In this document: positions 23,134 through 33,691 of the stretch, piece after piece
Layout of the letters: the number at the start of each line of letters is the position of its first letter
Numbering within the stretch: the stretch's first letter is position 1
Origin: Macrobrachium rosenbergii
Taxonomy: Eukaryota; Arthropoda; Malacostraca; Decapoda; Palaemonidae
Length of the DNA stretch: 64,000 bases
Direction of reading: 5' to 3'
Assembly: GCF_040412425.1 (NCBI RefSeq)
Contig: NC_089788.1
Location: 64,993,720-65,057,719 of the forward strand
The notes under the pieces: model-generated
What the model saw: only the letters and a program-made list of their open reading frames with translations
Databases searched by the model: none
Told to the model about the DNA's origin: nothing
Translations under genes and position numbers: made by a program

Positions 23134-23819
23134 TTCTTATTGTGTATTCTTGATTCACTCATCATTATTTTACATTTGTAATTTCACGCAATGTACAGAC
23201 AGAATTCTTATGCTAGAGGTTTCTTGTACAGTATTTTACTTTTTTCCTGTTATTTTTTTAATCACTATTAGTGTATCAGCACTACTGGTTAGATGTCAGA
23301 ACTACAACAGTGACATTATATAGCCTCTGTCCAGTTAGTTTTTTTTTTTTTTTTTTTTTTTGTTACTGTTATTCCCTATACTGTGGAATTTTCCCTTGAG
23401 AGAATGAATATTGAGGCCACGGTGAGGTCATCATTACTTCTGTGTTTAGTTTTTCCCCTGGTTCCATGCTGTTCTACAGTACTGTACTCTCTCGTCAGGT
23501 GGTGTTTGAGTGGCTAGGACTCCTCTTGTGCTTTGCTGCTCTGTCATCTTCAGTACCTTGCTGTTCATTGAGCCCTTCCCTCAACAGTCGGTACCATAGA
23601 GTTTCATGGCCACTGCTGAATTGTGGATGAACCCCATATAGAGAAAATTCCCACAACATTAATTGCTTCATATACCTAGACAGAATTAACATCAACACTA
23701 TGCTGAACACTTTTGCGCACACGCATTGCCAATCACTGCTCGCTTGCATGCACTTACATTTCCTGGATAATGAGGCCCTCTCTGTACAATATGTCTTTTA
23801 CACCATCCGTTAAGTCTTT
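23134..23819. other. Unassigned tract with poly-T
   Basis: It contains a run of 23 T residues (23339-23361). Otherwise nothing is recognised. Confidence 0.5.
23339..23361. repeat. Poly-T run
   Basis: Twenty-three consecutive T residues; possibly the poly-A tail of a minus-strand retroposed sequence, but no body was identified. Confidence 0.85.
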
Positions 23820-24101
23820 CTACCCCGGTGAAGGTACTACCGTCAGTGCACCTCTCACGGTGCACTGTAGGCCGATAGCTGCGACCTCTTTCATTCCTTT
23901 ACTGCACCTCTGTTCATGTTTTCTTTCTTCCATCTTACTTTCCACCCGCTCCTAATCATTGTTTCGTAGCGCAACTGCGAGGTTTTCCTCCTGTTACACC
24001 TTTAAAACCTTTTTACTCTCAACTCCCTTTTCAGCGCTGAATGGCCTCATAGGTCTTAATGCTTGGCCTTTGGCCTAAATTGTATATTCCATTCCATTCC
24101 A
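23820..24101 (+). repeat. SINE-like (ATTCC)n-tailed repeat, full-length copy 2
   Basis: Same order of blocks as the copy at 22825: ACCGTCAGTGCACCTC, GGTGCACTGTAGG, a pyrimidine-rich middle, GCAACTGCGAGGTTTTCCTC, a TGAATGGCCTCATAGG block, TTTGGCCTAAATTG and an ATTCC tail. It is in the same orientation and about 1 kb downstream. Confidence 0.88.
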
Positions 24102-24722
24102 GCTACATTTTAGGTTTTTCTCCTTCTCTTTCCGATAATATTCTTCCGAATTATAAACTCTCTCCATAAGACTACACCATCTCAAAACACTGAGCCACCC
24201 TTTCACCTATGGTATTCTTTTTACGACCTCTTCTAGGCATCTTCGCATTTCTTATATCTTGACTCAGTGATAGGCTATGGTTCAACTAAATAGAGGTAAA
24301 CATTTCTCATCCATTCAGTTCTTCATATACAAATGTACAACATACACAATCCACCTTAACAGTTTCATCCTTTTTTTATTTTATTTGTTTTCAAAACCCT
24401 CATTTAATCTTTGTAAGAAAAGTTGGCTGAACATTTTCTCCTTACATTTCAACCTTGGCTTTCAAGACACTACAAGTCTATTTATTTTGCCCACCTCCTG
24501 CTACTTCCCTTGCTTCGCCTGTGACTGCTCTTCTCTCATCATACCGTCGTCCATTATATCACTCCCAAATCCCCATACAAATCAACCCTTTCCATTCCTC
24601 CGAATCCAAATTAACATTCATAGCTCCATATGCTGATGAATAGGTGTTTGCAGCAGACTCTCAACGGTGATCAAAACTAATTAAAGCTATAGTTGTCAAG
24701 TTTCAGTTCTCCAATACCTTAA
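24102..24722. other. Pyrimidine-rich unassigned tract
   Basis: The plus strand is C/T-rich with few G residues. It may be the antisense of a decayed repeat. Plus-strand frames here are Ser/Phe/Pro-rich and look like chance. Confidence 0.35.
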
Positions 24723-25204
24723 GGGTACTCAGGCGAACATAGGCCAGATTTCCCGAACTTCCCACAACAGACCCGAAGCCAAAACCTAAAGAAGAGAAGT
24801 CATCCTACTTTTGACAAGTGCGCAGGCAGACAAAGGGTTGTGACGACAGACACCGGGCACCGCCTAAGAATAACATATACGTCGGTCAGAATTTACGCCT
24901 TTTCGCACAAAAAAATTAAAATTTAATGGTTTTTAATAAGTGAGGGCTATCTTAAATGTTCTTAGTTATTATCTATGATTTTTTTTTTACCAACAAAAGG
25001 CCTGAATTCTTGAATGAGTTCAACCTAAGTGTGATTATCACAGTGACATTAATTCATATTTGAGTTTTTAATTACTAACCACAATTGTTACCAATTTATG
25101 AAACAAAGAAAATAAAGCATTATCAATGTGGATATGTTTAATGAAAAATTTTTAAGGTTTTATATTCTTATGTTACGAAATACACAAATTATTATTTCAT
25201 AATT

Positions 25205-25395
25205 TTTTACATCTTGCGTGTCTTTCTCCTCTATTGGACCATAGGCTACTCTTGTTTCAAATCCTTGGTCTGATAAACATACTTCATTTAACAAAAAAAG
25301 TTACTTAACTCTTCAGGCAATACCACTAAGGTAGCAATATAATCTGATAAGGTTTCACCTGAAGATTTTCCTTCCGTAAGTTTTATCTCCATAAA

Positions 25396-25471
<76 letters not shown>

Positions 25472-25700
25472 CCATGGCTTTGAACTTTTCCACGAATTCA
25501 CTCGCTGGTTTCGCTAAGGCCCCATCCAGTTTCTAAATTTTTCCCAAGAAATGGACATTGAAGAAAATTTTTACGGTGTATCCAGTAAAATTAGCTAGCT
25601 CTTCTTTTTCTACTGCTTCTTTAAATTCTATTTTTGTATCTTTAAAATTGATAGAATTTCTACCGGTTTTGCCGTTCTCAGAAAGAAATCCCTCGTCATT
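25205..25700 (-). pseudogene. Unidentified coding-like remnant interrupted by (AT)n
   Basis: The minus strand reads as protein-like on both sides of the (AT)n array: NSINFKDTKIEFKEAVEKEE near 25630 and ASEFVEKFKAMGK near 25490 on one side, and MEIKLTEGKSSGETLSDYIA with TLVVLPEEL near 25350 on the other. A stop and frame changes occur. The composition (Lys/Glu-rich, amphipathic) looks like real protein, perhaps a gag-like or transposon-encoded product, but no family was recognised. Confidence 0.3.
25398..25466. repeat. (AT)n microsatellite
   Basis: About 33 uninterrupted AT dinucleotides, lying within a minus-strand coding-like remnant. Confidence 0.97.
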
Positions 25701-25983
25701 TGACAGTTAAAAAGAAGCGTTGCGGACAAGCTTAATTCGCGATCGATGGCTTCATCTGTACGTAATTTTGAGATGAAGCTGGTGCCATATAATCTGCCTG
25801 AGAACCTTCAGTTAACTTTTTATCACAATTTTCTTATTCTATATTATATTTACTACCTAAAAGAGAGATATTCCTGCACAAAAGGCCATTGCACGATATT
25901 TTACAAGACCTATACATCTGGAACGTGTCTTCACTATGCTTTAATTTTTTGCATCATACACATCTGAACAGATAAATTTTCTC

Positions 25984-25986
<3 letters not shown>

Positions 25987-26059
<73 letters not shown>
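25987..26059. repeat. (GA)n microsatellite
   Basis: About 36 uninterrupted GA dinucleotides. Confidence 0.97.
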
Positions 26060-26061
<2 letters not shown>

Positions 26062-26334
26062 ACATATATTCCGAGAATCTTATTGAGAAATTTCTCAAAT
26101 ATTTCTTGTTAGTACGTAATGTTCCTAAACAAAGGGAAAATACCAAAAAATCCCAATGGCAAATTATGTATCACAGCCTGTGCTGACGTAAAGTCAGACT
26201 TATCTTACAAAACGAATAATTGTCATTAAAATAATCACCCATATATTGTGTGCTGTTAGTGCAAGAGTAATTTCAATAAAACTTACTCAAAAAGAAAATG
26301 ATGAACAAAACACGAGCAACCTTCGTTAACGGGC

Positions 26335-26560
26335 TGATGGGGGCAAATGTCGTGTTGGTAATGCATCTGCTTTTAATGTCTTCTTCCGTTTTGCAACTTG
26401 TCTCTTTAGTACTTCATCCATGAGGTTCCTTTTGTATGAATCTTCTGCAACGAAGTGATCCTTCCTCTTGCAAATATTTATTAAACTTTTTTTTTCATTT
26501 CCTCTTTCTTGGAAAAGTTATGCAACATAACATCGCTTTCTTTGTACTGTAGATTTTTTA
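26335..26560 (-). pseudogene. THAP-like zinc-finger domain remnant
   Basis: The minus strand reads VMLHNFSKKEEMKKKV near 26530-26483, then (other frame) ICKRKDHFVAEDSYKRNLMD and a following LKADALPTRHLPPSA ending near 26335. The pattern resembles the C-terminal half of a THAP domain: a hydrophobic-F-P/S-x-D/E-x-x-x-x-K-K-W-like helix, a C-x(n)-HF pair, and an L-K-x-x-A-x-P-T ending. The N-terminal C-x-C pair and the frame are not intact. THAP domains bind DNA and occur in P-element, Kolobok and host proteins. Confidence 0.45.
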
Positions 26561-26731
26561 TGACCGTCAAACATAGAACAAGTATTGAGTCATTGTATTT
26601 TGTTTTTCGTTCACGACTTGAAAATCGAAATATTAAGCTCGGGCAGATAGGAAACAAAGAAATAATTGCCGCCGACTTTTTCAATCAGCTGTGATGTTTA
26701 CGCCTTCATGGAGACCTACTTGTACCCTTGA

Positions 26732-27251
26732 TGACGTCAGGCTCAGGCCAGGTAGATTTTGGGTCAGAAGTGGATGGCCTTCTCTCTTCTTTAGGTCTTG
26801 CCCGACACCGTAACTGTAACTGACTTGGTTAGAGAGCCGGGGATTTTAAATCGTCCCGGGGATGGCAGGAACTCTCGACATCCGAATAAAATGCCAAGAT
26901 ACGAACCACCATGCCACCGAATGAAATGTTTATAAAATAACTTTCGTCAGTTTTTTATATTATGTAATAACATTACCAAATACTGGAAATGCTTAAGCAT
27001 TCCATCTTTGCTTTGGGTGGAAATGGGATGAGCAATCACTGAGCTGGAGCCAAACTACTTTTGGGTAAGAGGAAAGTTTAAACATACCTCAGTAAATTAG
27101 AAATGGAGCCATTTTTATCATTCATGTGTTAATGACTTGAATCTAAAAAATTAGCGTTTGTTAAATCCCAGTTTGATTTTCATCTGGTTTGCACAATTTG
27201 TACTCTGGATCTTTTTTTAGAGATGTTATTGACAAAATTTTTATATATGTG

Positions 27252-27252
<1 letters not shown>
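26732..27252. other. Unassigned tract
   Basis: It contains a TTCTCTCTTCTTTAGGTC block near 26785-26806 that is partly the inverse of a block near 24783. Otherwise nothing is recognised. Confidence 0.4.

Positions 27253-27350
<98 letters not shown>
27253..27350. repeat. Compound (TA)n(TG)n microsatellite
   Basis: About 35 TA dinucleotides with one interruption, followed by about 12 TG dinucleotides. Confidence 0.97.
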
Positions 27351-28277
27351 ATAAGATTTAAAGGAAAGCTATAGCAAGACAATCAGATTCACATCCACAA
27401 ATTTCGGTCCCTTCCCATTCTCTACACGGAATAATGGTTTAAAAGTAACTAATTATTTACGAGTTATAAGCTGACTAAAGTTGAGAAAGAACATATCAAC
27501 AAACATATTTTATTCCTGTTAAATTATAACCCATCTACCTCCACCGACGTTATGTTTATCCAAATGATTGCCCAACATATAATTATGTGGTTAGAATTAC
27601 CTATTTTATACAAGCAACTTCAGTAACTGGGTGTGTCTGTGTAAGCGGAATGAATGAATGTCTAAGGAAAAGGATTTTGTTAGAAATCCCAATAATATCC
27701 AAGGATCCTTAAGTCAGAATTCATTCAGTTTGAGTTCATCGTAGGCTCTCCATACTCCTTGTATTTTACTTCACTGACACTGATGGTTACAGTTTTGCCA
27801 AAGCTGCTTTTCGTCTTGAAACTTGAAAGTATTTGTTATATTTATGGTGAATTAAAGCTGGTAGGTAATTACTGTTTTACAGTGTTTTAATCTTTAAGTA
27901 CGGTAATGAGTAAGTATTAAATGGAGGAAAGAAGAGTTGTCATATGTATCTTAATGACTATCAAAACTGAAGATGATTGGCAACTTAGAAAATTGAAGCT
28001 TCTAATTTACCAAAGGGAACTAAATGTCTGGCCTTTAGTACAAGGATTTGTTTGTCAAGGTTATTATTATAAAATAGGCAATACCTGAATTTTCAATAGT
28101 TCATTTGCGAGAGACTGCTGTACCTTTTTAGGCTAGTCCTAGAGAACTGCAGACAATGCTGCCACATAAAGGAGTACAGTCATTTATAAAGTATGTCATA
28201 AGGCTACCTTAGCATCTTGATTCATGTGGTTAGACTTAATTTACTGTAAACCAATTGTGCATTTGGTCTAGGCTATT
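27351..28277. other. Unassigned AT-rich tract
   Basis: Nothing recognised. Confidence 0.5.
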
Positions 28278-28285
28278 ATTTTCTC

Positions 28286-28524
28286 AGTAATTCTTTACAA
28301 AGGTCCGCATCAATATTTGGTGTTTGACCTTACTAAAATAATACAAAACCCCTTAATATGTACAGTAACTTAACACAACCACCTAACCTAACCTAGGGCG
28401 CCGTGCCCCTACCTAGGCCTAGTGGGAGGGGCTTCACCCCCCCTGTGACCCCCCCTTAAGGGCACAACCCAACACATCAAACAAACACCAAATATTGATG
28501 CGGACCTTTTTGTAAAGAATTACG
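28286..28524. mobile_element. MITE with ~40-bp terminal inverted repeats, hAT-like
   Basis: The left end (28287-28325) GTAATTCTTTACAAAGGTCC...ATTTGGTGTTT and the right end (28483-28523) are inverse copies apart from a two-base indel. The octamer ATTTTCTC occurs directly outside both ends (28278-28285 and 28525-28532), giving a putative 8-bp target duplication as made by hAT transposases. The interior is C-rich and non-coding, with CCTAACCTAACCTA at about 28384. Confidence 0.75.
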
Positions 28525-28809
28525 ATTTTCTCTTGTAAGTACTTGGTGATAGTGGACTCCACTCTTTTGTCCCACAATTATGGGGAACAGAGTGGGAAAC
28601 CGTGGATTCGGGACGGGGGAAAACAGGAAATGAGGAAAGCAGCCCCCTAGGTTACATTAGGTAGGGTGTCTATAATATAATGGACCTAGGTAAGGACCCA
28701 GCATCTTAGATTAGAGGTGTTTCCAGAGGGTGTGACACCCCCTCCCCCCAGCAAATTAGGGACCCAACCCCCTAGAATAGATGCCTAAGGTATAATTGGT
28801 CCTTTTATT

Positions 28810-29331
28810 GGTAATTCTAAGCCGGCTGTCCGCGGTGAGCTAGACTATGGCATTTGACGTTTTTCTATGTTATTTTACTTGCTTTACAAGAATTTAAAGT
28901 AATATTTTGTCGGCCGGCTGTAACTAAGCTGTCATTGACCTTTGAAGACTACGCGACTTGAATTGCCTAGCGCAGGGGTAGGTCTAAGCCAGCATTCTGC
29001 GGCAAGCCCCACCCCTCCATAGCTAATACAGCAAAATTGTAACCAGTAAACACCCCAAAAATACCAGCATATAACGTACCCTAGAGGTGTTTACTGTTAC
29101 AATTTTGCTGTATTAGCTATGGAGGTTGGGGGGGGCGGGCTTGCCGCAGAATGCCGGCTTAGACCTACCCTGCGTAGGTAAATCTGTCGTGTAGTCTTCA
29201 AAGGTCAATCACAGTGTAGTTACAACTGGGCGACAAAATATTACTTTAAATTTTTGTAAAGCAAGTAAAAAACATATAAAAACGCCAAATGCCACAGTCT
29301 AGCTCACTGCGGACAGCCGGCTTAGAATTAC
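28810..29331. mobile_element. 522-bp foldback transposon, MULE-like
   Basis: The two arms (28810-29054 and 29096-29331) are inverse copies over about 240 bp, leaving a 41-bp loop. The ends are GGTAATTCTAAGCCGGCTGT and its inverse. CCTTTTATT lies exactly outside both ends (28801-28809 and 29332-29340), a 9-bp target duplication as made by Mutator-like transposases, which also have long inverted repeats. Each arm holds a second, internal copy of the terminal motif (TCTAAGCC, then GC and GCGG near 28983 and 29143-29163). It is non-coding. Element boundaries are clear; the superfamily is inferred from duplication length and arm length. Confidence 0.85.
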
Positions 29332-29340
29332 CCTTTTATT

Positions 29341-30723
29341 TTAAGTATTTCGTAGTTTTTCTCACCCAAAAACCCATTTTACCTCTAGGCTGTGGTTTCC
29401 CTAATTGTAGGATATAGGCCAAAGTTGGGGTGTAGTATCTCTAAAAGTACTTATTTGCTATTGAAATGACTGATAAGTTCAATACGCACATTAAATTATA
29501 TGGAAATAGTATTTAAGATTAAAGATCAAATGATGTTTAAAGCAAAGTTTTACCTTATGGGGTAGTATTATACTAAGCTCATAATTTATCGAGCAGTTGT
29601 ACTACAGACCTTGACAAAAAAGCAGTTGAACACCTTATTCATTTGCTCCCCTTTTTTTTTTATGAAAATCTTGATCATCATCTGACCAGTGTTGCTAGGA
29701 ATTAAAGATTTAGGGTATTATTTTACTTATGGACATTAATTGCTTTCAACATAAAATATAGGTTTTTCTGTTGTATTATGATGTGATTTGAATGATTTTG
29801 AGGTTTATTTCCATCGCAAATGAATACTTATCCTTCCACCACCCCTCCCCCTATAGATAACAAAGTGGTAGTTTGAGAATAGTATTAGCTAGGTGCTCTT
29901 GCTTGTTACTCTTAAGAGTACCACTGCAGTGCCTCCGTTTGCTGTTGCTAAGTAAGTTATTAGTAGGTTGTAGTTGAGGCCTCAGTAAGGTCAATGTCTT
30001 CCATACCGGGTAGGACACTTCAAGTGAAATTAGGCAGGTTATACTAAGATGTACAGGGTACCTTGAAAGTTGTTCATAGTTATCCATATTAATTACCTTG
30101 TTTCGTATGGATAGCAAATCCCTTATGTAAAATTTTACTCCAGCCTCTTACACATAACCATAGTTTTTTGCAGTTTACTAAGTCAAGGTGAATATGATGG
30201 TTAAAAGTACAGGATGAGCTATGCTATAGTAGATACTTCATACACTGTATAATTTGTTCTTGCAAGAATACAGTACTACAGGTGTATTAGGTTCATATAC
30301 ATTTAAAAAGGTAGTTAATGGCAGGGAAGGTAAGGGGTTAGGTTTGCCACCCACTTACTTGACTAGCAACACTCATTTTTTTTCCTCATCCGTGTTGCTG
30401 TAAAGATGTCTCTGCTGCTGCTGGACTTCTGATCATGGTTTTTGATGAACAGATTGATTAGACTTCCCTCTCAAACTACCCATGGTTTAGGATTTTATTT
30501 CAACCTTCATTGTGAATGTTGTGTGAGTGAGGATAGATTCCTTTGTTAGGAAGCATTAGTGTACTGTTGAGGGTGTGGTAGAGTATTAGGGCTTTTTGTC
30601 CCCCACGAGCATAGAGCCTCATTCTGGTGGTAATTTTGCAAGGGTTATGAGGGTATGACACCTCCAAATTGTGGAAAGTACATTTCTTGGTCTCATGCTT
30701 TGTAATAAAAAAATTAAAAGAGA
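29341..30723. other. Unassigned tract
   Basis: No domain, RNA gene or transposon end was recognised. Confidence 0.5.
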
Positions 30724-31215
30724 ACATAAAAAGGCAGTGTCAGTGTCTTAGGGGCAATACCCAAATTTTTTTTTTTTTTTCAATCGATCATGGACGTTCC
30801 CCCTTTGTTGTAACCACCTCAGACAATGGCTGACCTGGTTGCTCCCAGGGTCGGGTGGCGGATGGTGGGATATGTGCACCTGCTACTGCCATCAACCCTT
30901 CTCCCACACCCTGCTTGTGCTATACCAACGACCAGAGGTACCCTTACAAGACAAATGAAAGCAGCATAAAAAAGCAAAATACTAGAAGTAACATAAAAAG
31001 GCAATCTGCCTTGAGTGTAACAACCCTCTTTTCTATTCAATCCATCTTTGACGATCTCCCTTTGCTGTAACCACCCCAGGCAATGGCTAAGCTGGTTGCT
31101 CCCGGGGTGGGATGGTGGATGGTGGGATGTGCGCGCCTGGTACTGCCATCAACGTTTCTCCCTCACCGTGCTTGCACTACGCTAACAACTAGAGGTATGC
31201 TTGCAAGACAAAGTT
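30724..31215. repeat. Diverged tandem duplication, period about 267 bp
   Basis: ACATAAAAAGGCA starts at 30724 and 30991. TGTAACCACC, CAATGGCT, TGGTTGCTCCC, GTACTGCCATCAAC-like and CAAGACAAA blocks recur in the same order. The two units (about 30724-30960 and 30991-31215) are clearly diverged. No protein was recognised. Confidence 0.85.
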
Positions 31216-31667
31216 GTTGAAGGCTCTTGGGCCTTTTCTTTGGTTTAAAGGGATCCATCTGTTTTAGTTTTCTAGAGTACTTGGCTTTGGCTAATTGTTG
31301 TACACCTGTATTGGTCTTGATAGATACTCTGTTAGAAGTAGCCTCCCTGGCTGAGACCTCTATTACTGTTTTTGATTGATAGCCTTGCTACTGTATCTTA
31401 GTTGAGCAGCAGGGATGATATAATGATTTAGCTGCTGGTATTTCCTAGGAAATATTTTTATTGGTTGATAGCTGGTTATTGGTTTCTTAGCCTCGTGGGT
31501 GGTGTTCATGGCCTGGAATGGCATCTCTAGTAACATTAGTAACAATAATGATGATATTTGAGTAAATACTGGTAATACAATATTAGTGTTATGGAGTTCT
31601 GAAATTTGGCTAGGTACTGTACTGTACAAGTACTTTTTGTAGCACAAGTGTAAAAATCAAGTCTATC
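31216..31667. other. Unassigned tract sharing an old repeat with 35.97-36.03 kb
   Basis: GATTTAGCTGCTGGTATTTC and a following TTGGTTGA block at about 31425-31470 recur at about 35988-36030, where the repeat is interrupted by a SINE. The repeat family is unknown. Confidence 0.5.
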
Positions 31668-31672
31668 AGATA

Positions 31673-32103
31673 TGTAAGGTGTCAAAGAAACGAGCAGGTA
31701 AAAGTTACTGCTACTTTATTACAGATCCAGGCAGACTGATATATTTTATGAATAGCTCGCAAACTAATTATGACGAGAGACAATGGAATTGACTGTGACC
31801 TGAGGTCGAAATTTGTAAACAATAATATACAGTGAACGAGTACAAATTACAATACAAAACATACAGAGCTACAATATGGATACAGTCTTGATGCCTGTGA
31901 ATGAAGAAACATGTGATACACAATGTGACATTTGTATAAATAACATAAAGTAAAAATGGTTAAAATCTATGTGTGACCTGGCACGTTTTATGCGTGACTA
32001 ATTGAGCTTGAAGAAAATGGGAAGTCACCAAAGAAAACAAGCTCAGCGGAGACTTAATTAATGGCGCCACAAACACTATCCTGGCGCCCATGTTGAATTT
32101 ACA
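31673..32103 (-). repeat. 3' LTR of gypsy element 1 (minus-strand sense)
   Basis: It shares long near-identical blocks with 34903-35331, for example GGAATTGACTGTGACCTGAG, ATACAGAGCTACAATATGGA and ATTGAGCTTGAAGAAAATG. It differs strongly at 31735-31785, where it carries a TATATTTTATGAATAGCTC block that the other LTR lacks. Confidence 0.93.
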
Positions 32104-32589
32104 AATACTCCCAAGACGAGGGACGCGTCTGACTACTCCCCTTTTGATCTGCTGGGACGCTGAAGTGCTGCTTTCCTTGAAGATAACGGAGGGGCCTCCC
32201 GCCTGTGAGGCTGCTGGTTGGGCAGTCCCTTCCTGGGTATTTCTTCCAAATATTTTGCCTGCAGGGTGAGGGGTGTGCTGGAGTGCGGTTGGGCGGAAGG
32301 GGTGCTGCGTCGCTGCCGGGACTCTCCGACAGGAAGGCGGGCTTTTGAACATTTTATGGAAACCCAGTCGTAATTGCCTGGGAGTGCCAGCTGGAACGCC
32401 TTGCTGTTCCGTTCAGCACGCTTAAGGGTCCCTGTAGGGCTTAGTTAGTGGTGGACGGACGGGCGTTTAGACTCTGACTTAATAAATGGGTGGCGGATGA
32501 CAGCTGTGTGAGGCATGAAGGTGGTTGCTTTGTCGATGTATGGCGCCTGCAAATGGCGAACTTGCAGGCCATGATCGGCGGAGCCTCTG

Positions 32590-33400
32590 CAGTGATGGGG
32601 AGTGGCGTTCATCCGTCCACGAGCTCTCCCGGCACTTGAGGGTTCCCCCAGGTTTGTTCAGCTGCGGATGGGGTGCCGTCGGCTCTGGGGGCGGTCCTCA
32701 ACCCGAGGAGGACCCACGGCAGCTGATGTTTCCAGTCCTCGGATTGCAGCGGGCCATGAGGGATGACTTTAGGAGGACCTGTGGAACCGTTCGACCAGGC
32801 CGTTGGCCGCTGGGTTGTACTGATAATGTGGTGGTGTAGGTGCGTGGTTTCCAGCAGTTGAGCCAGGGCAGACCACAACTCGGAGAGGGAAAGCGGCCCT
32901 GTCGGTTGTGATGTGGTCCGGGGCGCAAAGCGGCTAACCCAACTGGAGAGCAGGGCCTCGTACACGTGGCGGTGGCTTCTTGCATGGGTGTGGCTTCAGC
33001 CACCTGTCGAGTTGAACGGTCTACCACCGTCCAGGAGGTATCTGGATCCGCCTGATGGGCGAAGGGCCCGAAGAATATGTGGATGTGGCCTGAACGGCGC
33101 CCTGGCTGTAGGAACTTCGCCTACCCCCGACTGCAGATAACCCACTTTACTGGTCTGGCACTGCAGGCACTGTTTTGCCCAGGCAGTGGCGTCCTTTTGC
33201 ACCCGTGCCAGACGAACTTTTTTGAAAGCAGTTTGGCGTGGTCCTGCCGGAGGGGTGAGAGGCCGTGAATTATGAAGAATACCTGGCGCGGCGTGAGGCT
33301 GGAACCAAAGGGCGGGGCTGGCCTGTGCTGATGTCACAGAGCAGGCTGGGGCCTTCGGGGCGAGGGTCAGGTCCGCCACTTGAGGATGTGATGGCGGATG
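32590..33400 (-). pseudogene. gypsy element 1 integrase remnant
   Basis: Minus-strand frames give the zinc-binding CLQCQTSKVGYLQSGVGEVP segment (near 33180-33110), a PSGGSRYLLD block following the first catalytic Asp region, ITTDRAAF (near 32905) with the second Asp, and YNPAANGLVERFHRS with the third catalytic residue Glu at 32790-32792. Frameshifts occur after the zinc finger, around the first Asp and after the Glu block. All three acidic positions may be present, but they are not in one frame. Confidence 0.82.
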
Positions 33401-33421
33401 CGGTATGCTGGGGTTTCTGGG

Positions 33422-33691
33422 TCAGCGGCCTGTTCTCTGGCAAGGTCCTGGTAATCTACACCAAGCTGCACTGCGTTCAACTCGACTCTGGAGAGGGCGT
33501 CTGCTCACCGGATTTTTCTTGCCGGGAGGTACCTGGCGGAACAGGTAAAAATCAGTATGGCTGAGAGGTGGCGCTGCTGTCTGGAAGACCATCGTCCCCA
33601 GCTTCGTGAAGGCGTGAACCAGTGGCTGGTTGCGGTCCTCTCTGGATGCTGGGAAGACCGATTTAAAGGCTCCTGTGTCGACCAGCATCAT
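33422..33691 (-). pseudogene. gypsy element 1 protease fused to RNase H tail
   Basis: This minus-strand frame begins MMLVDTGAFKSVFPASREDR, an aspartic protease active site with D-T-G at 33671-33679. Without the rest of the protease or any RT, it continues PLVHAFTKLG and then, after a rough patch, VPPGKKNPV, which in intact relatives lie near the end of RNase H. The join falls near 33625-33645. The second element in this window (50600-51390) shows what is missing: RT with YIDD and most of RNase H. The open frame across the join means the deletion was in frame. Confidence 0.85.

Larger units (their letters stand above)
24723..26727. mobile_element. Candidate Kolobok-type DNA transposon remnant
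   Basis: TTAA at 24719-24722 is followed by GGGTACTCAGGCGAAC. At the other end, the reverse complement from 26727 reads GGGTACAAGTAGGTC, with TTGA (one change from TTAA) at 26728-26731. The right-hand interior holds a THAP-like zinc-finger remnant on the minus strand. TTAA target sites plus THAP would fit the Kolobok superfamily. The inverted ends agree clearly over only 6 bp. A competing longer inverted match (around 24783-24815 versus 26771-26806) does not fit the same boundaries. This is a tentative call. Confidence 0.3.

Noticed and set aside
25934..26146. Frame with Leu-Ser repeats
   Set aside because: It is a translation of the (GA)n microsatellite.
28383..28399. CCTAACCTAACCTA, resembling arthropod telomere repeats
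   Set aside because: Only two to three units, located inside a MITE; not a telomere or interstitial array.
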